A DNA stretch of 6,309 bases. Origin: Sphaerochaetaceae bacterium. Its GTDB lineage: Bacteria > Spirochaetota > Spirochaetia > Sphaerochaetales > Sphaerochaetaceae. The stretch is taken from contig JALNVT010000151.1 in the NCBI GenBank assembly GCA_023231265.1, positions 1 through 6,309 of the forward strand, in the 5' to 3' direction. The notes beneath the pieces were generated by a model. The model had not been told where the DNA came from, ran no database searches, and saw only the letters and a program-made list of their open reading frames with translations. The translations under genes and the position numbers were made by a program. Position 1 is the stretch's first letter. Every line of letters starts with the position of its first letter. Positions 1 to 6,309 of the stretch are shown piece after piece.

Positions 1-4
1 ATTG

Positions 5-2365
5 ATGATAAGAACAGCAGTATATGATTTTTTTGGTTCAAACAAATATTACTTTTATGAGTCATCAGATGACGGTTTACCATCTTTGAAGAATCAATTA
101 GATTTTGATAGCATAATGGTAAACATACCATTAAGCAATAATCTAAAACCCTATTTGATTGATCACAACAATCCAAATACCGAAGATTTCAAAAAAGAAT
201 ATTTCAATATCAATTACGCAAATCTTAAATATTCTAATAATCCATCAGTAAAAGGAATAGAACAATATTTCAGCAGCACCATCTCATACAGATGGAACAT
301 ATTCAATGCTCTGTCCCATTATAACAATCTGACAAAGAGTTCAAAAAAAAATCTTGCAGAAGACTTGGAGAATTATCTAAATTATCAAAAAGGGATTATC
401 AAAGAGAGATTCAACAATATTGAAACCAATATTGTAATTCCTGTTCATGATGATTTAACTGTTGAAGCACAGGAGTTACTTCTTTCAAAATTTAAAGATA
501 GAGATAAAACAACTCTTTTGTGGAAATCTGTTGCAGCATATTTAGCTAGAAGAGATAAAGTGCTCAAATATAATTTACAAGATAATGATAAGATCGTTAT
601 CATTGACAGAGCAGAGAGCAAATGCATTCATACCCAGCTTACTTTAGTAAAAGAAAAAGATGAAAAGCATTTAATTCCAATGCATAAAAGCTATTCAGAT
701 CCTTATGGAAATATCAATGACAATTATTATGAAGATACTGAATTTTTATACGATTCACATAAAATCAAAACTTATGTTCAAGCTCTTCACCACCCCAATA
801 CAGGAAAGTTTCCATCTGAGGGCTATCTTGGAGAATGGACAATAAAAGATGTAAAAGAAAAGAACAAGATGGTTCATTTGAACCATTATAATTCTGAGGA
901 TAAGCTTATTATATTGATAGATAACAATCTGTCGATTGATACTTTTTCTCAGAACCACAATATAATAAAACTACCCGAAACTCTTGTTTCTAGAGGTGCT
1001 TTCGCGTTTATTAAAATTAAAAAAGAAGGGAAAATTCCATACTTTGACCACTGTGATGGTTTGCACATGGTCTATCAAAAAACTGAAAATGGAAGAACAT
1101 CTTTAGAATACTCAACTTTGATTGACGAGAATGACCGTGCAGAAGGCGGTAAAATAATTGAAGGTGCTGTTAATGATGATTTATTCATTAAAAAGAATTC
1201 AAATCTTGTAGATTTTCTTCTTCGTATTGGCACTAAAGATAGATCTGGTAAGCTAAAAGAGCTCAAACAAACATTTGATATAGAATCATTAAAACATAAA
1301 TGCCCTATTTCCATAAAACCATACATGACTCCCGGACAAGGTAGAGCCAAAGTTGTTATCACCTGTGAGAAATATGGTAACATATATGGAATTGAGGAAA
1401 AACCTTTTGATCAGGTATTATTGGATTGGAAAAAATTAGAAGACTCGAATGAGACTGTGGAATCTATGGAAGCAAAATTACCAAAATCGTTCCCTCCTCC
1501 AATGGCTCTTGTTAAAACTAGATTCAATAGAGAACCTCTCATTATCAAACAAGAGAACATTAAGGGTTCATTTATCAATTACATCAGATACGGAAAAATT
1601 GCTGGGTTGGATCTCAATGAAACAAGGTGGCCAAATAAAGACAAAAATACTGTTGAAAGATTTCAAAGAACCAACATCTTTGGAAATGAAGAAAATTATA
1701 GAATTCCTTATTTAGGACCTGATACTGAAGATATATTGACTCAGTTCTTCAATAAATTAGCGGATAATTGCTTTAAAGGTAAAATTCCAAATGAATCTAT
1801 TTTGTTGATCATTGCTTGGACATATCAAGGAAAATCTCAAGGATATTTCAACCCAATCATTGATTACGTTATAAATGAAATCAAGCATATGAGACTCACA
1901 CAAGCAGAATCTTCTCTGTTAGTCAATCTATTGGAAGACAACAAAGATGATGATGATTTAATTATTGTATTTAAAAGTTGTTTGAGAAAATTTAAATCAT
2001 CAAAACAAAGAGTGAATCAGTGGATGAGATGTCTATATCAACTGCTGATGTATCATGAGTTCATATCTTCACCTAAAATCACAAACGAGGAATGTATAGA
2101 TATGATGGAGCAGCTGATAATAATCTATAAAGATTCCTATGAAAAAGGCAAAGCCAATAATTCCAACTATGCATTGAGGTCAATGTTGTTTTTATTGAAA
2201 AGAAGAATTGTATTTCCTGAATTCTGCAAAGAAGGAGCAGATGATGGACTTTTCTATAAAATAATTAATTTAAAAACTCAGAATACAAAAGATGCAGGAT
2301 TGCTAAAGACCATAATTGAATTCCTAAAAAATAATGGCTCATTATCTGGAATTCCACTTAATTAG
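5..2365 (+). CDS. Divergent Hsp70/actin-fold ATPase-like protein, partner of the downstream helicase-nuclease
   Basis: A protein of about 786 residues; numbering below counts an alternative TTG at base 2 as residue 1, so subtract 1 for the ATG at base 5. I prefer that ATG because the phosphate-1-like segment (AVYDFFGSNKYYF, residues 6-18) then sits at the extreme N-terminus, as in Hsp70. The frame is open to the window edge, so a further upstream start cannot be excluded. Hsp70-like landmarks occur in order: VIPVHDDL (145-152) followed by LLWKSVAAYLA (172-182, like the NEPTAAALAYG connect-1 segment), IVIIDRAES (198-206, phosphate-2 position), LIILIDNN (302-309, adenosine-loop position), LVSRGAFAF (near 328-336, like the VARGAA segment), then IPYFD (345-349). 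Residues about 350-500, including MTPGQGRAKVVI (442-453), resemble an Hsp70 beta substrate-binding domain. Residues about 570-787 are helical and unassigned. No signal peptide or membrane segment is seen, so it is probably cytoplasmic. The assignment rests on motif order read by eye. The gene is certain; the Hsp70 relation is likely; whether it hydrolyses ATP is doubtful. Confidence 0.85.
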   Translation: MIRTAVYDFFGSNKYYFYESSDDGLPSLKNQLDFDSIMVNIPLSNNLKPYLIDHNNPNTEDFKKEYFNINYANLKYSNNPSVKGIEQYFSSTISYRWNIFNALSHYNNLTKSSKKNLAEDLENYLNYQKGIIKERFNNIETNIVIPVHDDLTVEAQELLLSKFKDRDKTTLLWKSVAAYLARRDKVLKYNLQDNDKIVIIDRAESKCIHTQLTLVKEKDEKHLIPMHKSYSDPYGNINDNYYEDTEFLYDSHKIKTYVQALHHPNTGKFPSEGYLGEWTIKDVKEKNKMVHLNHYNSEDKLIILIDNNLSIDTFSQNHNIIKLPETLVSRGAFAFIKIKKEGKIPYFDHCDGLHMVYQKTENGRTSLEYSTLIDENDRAEGGKIIEGAVNDDLFIKKNSNLVDFLLRIGTKDRSGKLKELKQTFDIESLKHKCPISIKPYMTPGQGRAKVVITCEKYGNIYGIEEKPFDQVLLDWKKLEDSNETVESMEAKLPKSFPPPMALVKTRFNREPLIIKQENIKGSFINYIRYGKIAGLDLNETRWPNKDKNTVERFQRTNIFGNEENYRIPYLGPDTEDILTQFFNKLADNCFKGKIPNESILLIIAWTYQGKSQGYFNPIIDYVINEIKHMRLTQAESSLLVNLLEDNKDDDDLIIVFKSCLRKFKSSKQRVNQWMRCLYQLLMYHEFISSPKITNEECIDMMEQLIIIYKDSYEKGKANNSNYALRSMLFLLKRRIVFPEFCKEGADDGLFYKIINLKTQNTKDAGLLKTIIEFLKNNGSLSGIPLN

Positions 2366-2374
2366 GGTTGAAGT
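2364..2374 (+). promoter_or_regulatory. Ribosome-binding site overlapping the upstream stop codon
   Basis: AGGG at 2364-2367 lies seven bases before the ATG at 2375, and its first two bases are the last two of the TAG stop (2363-2365) of the upstream gene. It is a weak Shine-Dalgarno match. The overlap and the 9-base gap suggest that ribosomes finishing the first gene help initiate the second, keeping the two products in proportion. No separate promoter could fit in this gap. Confidence 0.55.
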
Positions 2375-5300
2375 ATGAAATATATAAAGCAGTATCTACA
2401 ATTATGGAAAGAGACCTCAGATGGCACCTGCGTTCCAATAACAGCAGATGAATTAATAAAAGGCATTCAAAAAATAAATACAGAGGACAATTATCTTCAT
2501 GTGATAAAAAAGCTACGTCAAGAAGGATATATCTGCGCTACAATATCAGGAGAGTATCAACTGACAGACGCATGTTTACAGATATGGAAGAAGATTCCTC
2601 ATACCAAACAGAAGGCTTTTACCCAAACTACAACAGGTAGAGAGTGGACAGACTTCAGAAATCTGATGTCTTACTACATAGAATGTGCCAAACTTGAAGA
2701 AGTTCCAACCCATGTATTTTATGATGACAATGAAGATACAGAATATTTCATGCCCAAAAGCATTCCATGTAATTGGTTGAAAAAATTAGATGATATTTCA
2801 GATCGCAACCAAGAATTGGTAATCAAATATGACAAAAAGAATCAATATATAATCAATAAATTCAAAACTCATTTTGATGATGATGAAGCTGTTTTCATCG
2901 GATATCCAATAATAGCAACCAAAACTTTGAATGGAAATTTGCGTTATGTTCCTGTTGGAGTAATTCCAGTAAAAGTCAAACTGGAACCATCTATAATCAC
3001 AACAAATTCAAGCAACACAATCACTCTCATCCCTGATTTCTTTCAAGCCAAGATAAACCATGCTGTTTTAAATTTGTACATTCCTAAAAACAAAGAGAAA
3101 TCATTCTTAAAAATGGTCAACAACACTCATCCAAATGGTGAATATGTGGGGCTATTTGATTTACGAAATGCAATCAATATAATTGAAAAAGCTTTTACAA
3201 AGAAAAATAATGATGATGAAAAATTACACCCAGAGATGTTATCACAGTTCATTCCAAGAAACTTGAATATCAAAGAGAGGCGACTGTGCAATACTCTAGC
3301 AATTTATACTGAAAGAGATTTTAAGTATTCAAAAGTATTGATAAAGGAACTGCAATATATCAAAAACTCGGTCTCTGACAGAGAACTGGACAATACTTCT
3401 CTTGCTTACATATATAGAAATCCTCCTTTAAAACATATAAATACTGAAAAAAGGATTGGAATAAATTTCATTCAAAGCAACAGTGAACAAATTACAAGTT
3501 TGGAACATGCTCTCAACAATCCAACCAGTAAGATTACTGGACCTCCAGGAACAGGAAAATCTCAAGTAGCGACCAATATAATTGCAAACAGTATATATTA
3601 CAATGAATCAGTTCTTTTCACCAGTAAGAACCATAAAGCTGTGTCTGCAATCAGACAGAGATCTAAATCTCTATTCAAAGACATTAACGAAAATATGTAT
3701 CTCACTGAATTTTGCCATGATGAAACAGAGCAACTCAACAATCAGTGGTATAAAAAAGATATTGAAACATCAATTTCTAACAACATAACATCTGATGTCA
3801 AATTAGCAAATAGCAACAGATTACAGAGAGATATGAATTTGCTTTCAAACTTTCGAAAGATGATTGATAAGGACGATGTTCTCCTCAATGATTATTATGA
3901 ATCTTTAGATTTATATTATAAAATAAAGAATAAAATTTTTATTACCACTTTATGTGAGGAAGAGAATTTACCTTTTTCTGGTGATGATATAAATATATTG
4001 AAAGACAATGTCAGAAATTTAAAGGATTGCAAAAATACAATAATTGGAAAACTTATTTGGAAATTCAGAAATAAAAAAGTACATAATGAATCCATAAAGA
4101 AGATTAAAGAAACTGTTCCTTCTCTATTTGAGATGAAACTCAATGATTGCAATGATGAACAGATAAAATCATTCATCATTGCATTGATAAACGATTATCA
4201 TGAGTACATCAAAGCAAGAAAACAGCTTGAAAAATCAATATCACTTTTAAAAGAAAACTCATCAGATTTTTCAATAAAAAAGAAAATAGAAAATCTATAT
4301 TCAGAAATAGATAATATTAAATACGATGGATATTTCTACAATCAAAATACCCGAGTTTCAGCCTTAGAAGAAGACGAAAATCTATTAAAATCGATTGATG
4401 CAATTAAAGGGAAATATTGGAAAAAAAACTCTGTAAATGTAATAGAAAGAAATGGGAATGATGCCAAACTTCAAGATGAAGTTTACTTCAAACATTTCTT
4501 ACAGATTCATCCATCATGGGCTGTAACCTTACTATCTCTGCAGTATTCATCACCATGCCTTCCTGGAATATTTGATAGGGTCATTATCGATGAAGCAGCT
4601 CAATGTGATTGTATATCTATCATTCCAGCTCTCTTCAGAGCTAAAAGTACAGTTGTCATGGGAGACCCTCAACAGCTTCCACCAATCCTTTCTGTAAGTG
4701 AAGCAAGAAATGAATATTTCTTCAACAAATACAATCTATCAAAGCTGGGTAATTACAACTATCTAAATGCTACAGCTTTCAGTGTTGTTAAAGCAGAAGA
4801 GATAACATTGAAAGAGCATTTTAGATGCGCTCCAGAAATAGCTGAGATATTTGATGATTATTTTTATAGAAATGAACTGCGAACACGTACAGATGTTAGC
4901 AAATTGAATTTCCCAACGAACTGTGGTTTTAAACATGCAGTTGAATGGTTTGATATAAAAGATAGTTTTGAAGATGAGATAGATGCAGCAGTATCTCACG
5001 TAAAAAAACTGATAGATAATAATTATAAAGGCTCAATAGGAGTTATTTCACCTTTGAGAGTTGTTGTAAATACAATTAAAGATAGATTAAATTCTTTAAA
5101 AATAGATGAGAATCAGGTTCTATCAAAGACAGTTGCCTCTTTCCAAGGAAATGAATGCGATATAATTATATTTGTGGTAGCGTACAACAGAGAAATAACC
5201 CATTCAGAAGGTAAGAAATGGTATCTAACTGATAAGAGCAACCAATATATATATAATGTTGCAATAAGTCGTGCAAAAGCTCTCTTGCTGCTTATAGGAG

Positions 5301-5734
5301 ATAGAGAGGCCTGTAGGAGTTCAAAGGTGAAAATATTAGAAAAACTTGCAAATTCTCCTAAACCAAAGAAGAAATATGAAGATTCAGAAAAGCCTGTATT
5401 TGAGTCACCATGGGAAACGAAATTATATTATGCTTTAAAAGAAGCCAATATTCAAACAAAGACTCAGGTTCCTCTGGTAGGTAGAAGACTAGATTTAGCT
5501 TATATGAGTGACGATTTCAATTTAGATATTGAAGTAGATGGCCTGCAATATCACTCAACAAAATCAGGACACAGAAAAATGGATGATATCTTCAGAGATA
5601 TGCAAGTTGAGGCCGCTGGTTGGTTTGTAATACGTTTTTGGGTTTTTGAACTTCAAAAAGATATGGAAGGTTGTGTCAAAAAGGTCAAAGAGATGATTGA
5701 GCTCAAAGGTTATCCAGACATCGATGATCAATAA
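2375..5734 (+). CDS. Superfamily 1 Upf1/Dna2-like helicase fused to a C-terminal Vsr/MTES_1575-like nuclease
   Basis: This is a 1119-residue multidomain protein predicted to unwind or translocate on nucleic acid and cut it. Residues about 20-72 look like a winged helix (recognition-helix-like HVIKKLRQEGYI, then wing and YQLTDACLQIW). Residues about 90-350 are unassigned. The helicase core is complete: Q-motif glutamine near 372; Walker A GPPGTGKS 389-396 (K395); motif Ia VLFTSKNHKAV from 413; Walker B VIIDEAAQ 736-743 (D739, E740); motif III GDPQQLPP 763-770; LKEHFRC 812-818; TVASFQGNECD 919-929; VAISRAK 962-968 (arginine finger R966). About 300 residues, Lys/Asp/Glu-rich and helical, separate motif Ia from Walker B. 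The C-terminus (about 1009-1110) is a PD-(D/E)XK-type nuclease related to Vsr, DUF559 and MTES_1575 families: E1014, GRRLDLAY (D1040), LDIEVDGLQYH (E1053, D1055), R1074/D1075, and GWFVIRFW (1082-1089). All key residues are present, so both activities are predicted intact. It is cytoplasmic, with no signal peptide. The start has a plausible ribosome-binding site and near-contiguity with the upstream gene. Whether the substrate is DNA or RNA is not shown; the nuclease family favours DNA. Confidence 0.95.
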   Translation: MKYIKQYLQLWKETSDGTCVPITADELIKGIQKINTEDNYLHVIKKLRQEGYICATISGEYQLTDACLQIWKKIPHTKQKAFTQTTTGREWTDFRNLMSYYIECAKLEEVPTHVFYDDNEDTEYFMPKSIPCNWLKKLDDISDRNQELVIKYDKKNQYIINKFKTHFDDDEAVFIGYPIIATKTLNGNLRYVPVGVIPVKVKLEPSIITTNSSNTITLIPDFFQAKINHAVLNLYIPKNKEKSFLKMVNNTHPNGEYVGLFDLRNAINIIEKAFTKKNNDDEKLHPEMLSQFIPRNLNIKERRLCNTLAIYTERDFKYSKVLIKELQYIKNSVSDRELDNTSLAYIYRNPPLKHINTEKRIGINFIQSNSEQITSLEHALNNPTSKITGPPGTGKSQVATNIIANSIYYNESVLFTSKNHKAVSAIRQRSKSLFKDINENMYLTEFCHDETEQLNNQWYKKDIETSISNNITSDVKLANSNRLQRDMNLLSNFRKMIDKDDVLLNDYYESLDLYYKIKNKIFITTLCEEENLPFSGDDINILKDNVRNLKDCKNTIIGKLIWKFRNKKVHNESIKKIKETVPSLFEMKLNDCNDEQIKSFIIALINDYHEYIKARKQLEKSISLLKENSSDFSIKKKIENLYSEIDNIKYDGYFYNQNTRVSALEEDENLLKSIDAIKGKYWKKNSVNVIERNGNDAKLQDEVYFKHFLQIHPSWAVTLLSLQYSSPCLPGIFDRVIIDEAAQCDCISIIPALFRAKSTVVMGDPQQLPPILSVSEARNEYFFNKYNLSKLGNYNYLNATAFSVVKAEEITLKEHFRCAPEIAEIFDDYFYRNELRTRTDVSKLNFPTNCGFKHAVEWFDIKDSFEDEIDAAVSHVKKLIDNNYKGSIGVISPLRVVVNTIKDRLNSLKIDENQVLSKTVASFQGNECDIIIFVVAYNREITHSEGKKWYLTDKSNQYIYNVAISRAKALLLLIGDREACRSSKVKILEKLANSPKPKKKYEDSEKPVFESPWETKLYYALKEANIQTKTQVPLVGRRLDLAYMSDDFNLDIEVDGLQYHSTKSGHRKMDDIFRDMQVEAAGWFVIRFWVFELQKDMEGCVKKVKEMIELKGYPDIDDQ

Positions 5735-5800
5735 AAAACTATCTAAGAAAGAATTTTAAAATCATTTGTCACCATCAAATAATTCTATAGAAAATGAACA
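5735..5800. other. Short gap between convergent genes
   Basis: Sixty-six very AT-rich bases lie between the stop codons of the helicase-nuclease gene and the minus-strand regulator gene. Apart from one weak imperfect inverted repeat (entered separately) I see no gene, no GC-rich hairpin followed by a T-tract on the plus strand, and no repeat marking an insertion edge. Confidence 0.8.
5750..5786. terminator. Weak imperfect inverted repeat, possible terminator
   Basis: AGAATT (5750-5755) can pair with AATTCT (5781-5786), and ATTTG (5764-5768) with CAAAT (5776-5780) around a seven-base loop, leaving an eight-base bulge on the left arm. The stem has only two G-C pairs. Read on the minus strand, a run of six T (complement of 5733-5738) follows about 11 bases after the stem base; read on the plus strand no T-run follows. 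It could help end the regulator transcript, but its stability is poor and it may be chance in AT-rich sequence. Confidence 0.22.
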
Positions 5801-6309
5801 CTAGACTAATTGCTTCGCTTTGTTTTGAAATTCTCTTATATTGAAAGAGAGTTTCAAGACAAAGATTGTATTTCCATCTTGAAAATCAATTGAGGTGATC
5901 TGCTCTATTCTCTTCAATCTGTATGCAAGAGAATTTCTATGAATATTCAGATGAAGTGCTGTCTCTTTGGCACTGTTTTCATGTTCGACAAACATCTTCA
6001 AAGTCTCAAGCAGTTTTGTGTTGTTCATCTCATCATATCTCTCAAGTAAGTGAATTGATGGATGAATGAATGATGCGATAGACACCTGTTGATTGACGCA
6101 GTACAGAAGATCAGATGTGATGCACGATTCATAATTATAGATATATTTCTCATCAGAAATTCCTTCACCCAACTCTATTGCCTGACATGATTGTCGGTAA
6201 TACAGAGCAAAATCTTCTATTTTAAAAAAAGGAAGACTCATTCCTATTTTCAAAGCGTGTCTTTGTGCAAATTTCACTAGTGCCAATCTATGGGCATCAC
6301 CAAGCTGCA
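5801..6309 (-). CDS. PucR/CdaR-family transcriptional regulator, C-terminal part (5' end outside window)
   Basis: About 168 residues are visible. The TAG stop is the complement of 5801-5803, and the frame stays open to the right edge. A TTG at 6286 could be read as a start, but the codons before it continue a plausible protein (QLGDAHRLALVKFA), so the gene almost certainly begins beyond the window. The signature is the PucR C-terminal helix-turn-helix (HTH_30): LERYDE followed by a segment like the family's 'LLxTLxxYL' (here KLLETLKMFVEHE), then AKETALHLNIHRNSLAYRLKRIEQI, with the highly conserved HRNSLAYRLKRIE encoded at about 5903-5942. Proteins of this family bind DNA through this domain and sense small molecules (purine, sugar-acid or amino-acid metabolites) through variable N-terminal parts, which are missing here, so the ligand cannot be named. 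It converges on the helicase-nuclease gene, is therefore not in that operon, and is probably an unrelated chromosomal neighbour. It is unlikely to regulate the operon directly, although that cannot be excluded. Confidence 0.9.
   Translation of the reverse strand, partial: QLGDAHRLALVKFAQRHALKIGMSLPFFKIEDFALYYRQSCQAIELGEGISDEKYIYNYESCITSDLLYCVNQQVSIASFIHPSIHLLERYDEMNNTKLLETLKMFVEHENSAKETALHLNIHRNSLAYRLKRIEQITSIDFQDGNTIFVLKLSFNIREFQNKAKQLV

Noticed and set aside
445..1383. Antisense open frames at 445-627, 755-958 and 1075-1383
   Set aside because: They are opposite the Hsp70-like gene, with low-complexity hydrophobic translations typical of AT-rich antisense frames.
1449..1715. An 88-codon plus-strand open frame inside the Hsp70-like gene
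   Set aside because: It lies wholly inside a longer, convincingly coding frame, has no ribosome-binding site and no recognisable motif.
3582..3788. A 68-codon plus-strand open frame overlapping the helicase Walker A to Ia region
   Set aside because: It overlaps conserved helicase motifs in another frame and has no features of its own.
3916..4999. Antisense open frames at 3916-4179 and 4763-4999
   Set aside because: They lie opposite the helicase gene and are rich in Phe, Ile and Ser as expected from reversed Lys/Glu/Asp codons; no start signals.
2..5734. Assignment to a named defence system such as Hhe, Mokosh or Hachiman
   Set aside because: No DUF4011, kinase, phospholipase-D or HamA-like domain is seen, and an Hsp70-like partner is not part of those systems as I know them. 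Only the SF1 helicase-Vsr theme is shared.
5753..5762. Perfect palindrome ATTTTAAAAT
   Set aside because: A ten-base pure A/T palindrome is expected by chance in such AT-rich intergenic DNA.
6057..6075. Short GATG/GAATG-type tandem pattern
   Set aside because: It is within the regulator coding sequence, encodes ordinary residues (F-I-H-P-S-I-H area), and is too short and irregular to be a functional repeat.
5801..6286. Treating the regulator as a complete 161-residue gene starting at the TTG at 6286
   Set aside because: The frame continues without a stop to the window edge, the upstream codons look coding, and PucR/CdaR proteins are usually much longer, so the gene is cut by the window.
1..6309. 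CRISPR array, tRNA, rRNA, insertion-sequence ends or attachment sites
   Set aside because: No regularly spaced repeats, cloverleaf-like segments, transposase or integrase frames, or paired terminal repeats were seen on either strand.

Overview
The window is an AT-rich stretch (roughly one-third G+C by eye) of prokaryotic DNA. It is densely coded and arginine is written mostly as AGA. This fits a low-GC bacterium (Firmicutes-like) or a low-GC archaeon. No ribosomal or tRNA gene is present to settle the lineage, and I do not assign one.

Layout: two long plus-strand genes fill about 91% of the window (5..2365 and 2375..5734). Nine bases separate them, and the ribosome-binding site of the second overlaps the stop codon of the first, so they are almost certainly one co-transcribed, translationally coupled unit. 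A 66-base gap follows. It holds only a weak inverted repeat. Beyond it lies the 3' part of a convergent minus-strand gene (5801..6309) for a PucR/CdaR-type regulator, whose beginning is outside the window.

The first gene reads by eye as a divergent Hsp70/actin-fold protein. An N-terminal ATPase-like region is followed by a beta-rich region resembling the Hsp70 substrate-binding domain and then a helical C-terminus. Several glycine-rich nucleotide-binding loops look eroded. The second gene is a 1119-residue fusion: a winged-helix-like N-terminus, a long unassigned region, a complete Upf1/Dna2-like superfamily 1 helicase core, and a C-terminal Vsr/MTES_1575/DUF559-like PD-(D/E)XK nuclease.

Together they form an Hsp70-like plus helicase-nuclease pair with no visible DnaJ, GrpE or methyltransferase partner. 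The domain types resemble those of mobile-element and phage defence loci, so a two-gene nucleic-acid-targeting defence module is the most attractive reading. In it the Hsp70-like protein would act as sensor, scaffold or regulator and the helicase-nuclease as effector. That role is inference. The sequence directly shows the domains and the operon. The flanking regulator is probably an ordinary chromosomal neighbour and not part of the module.
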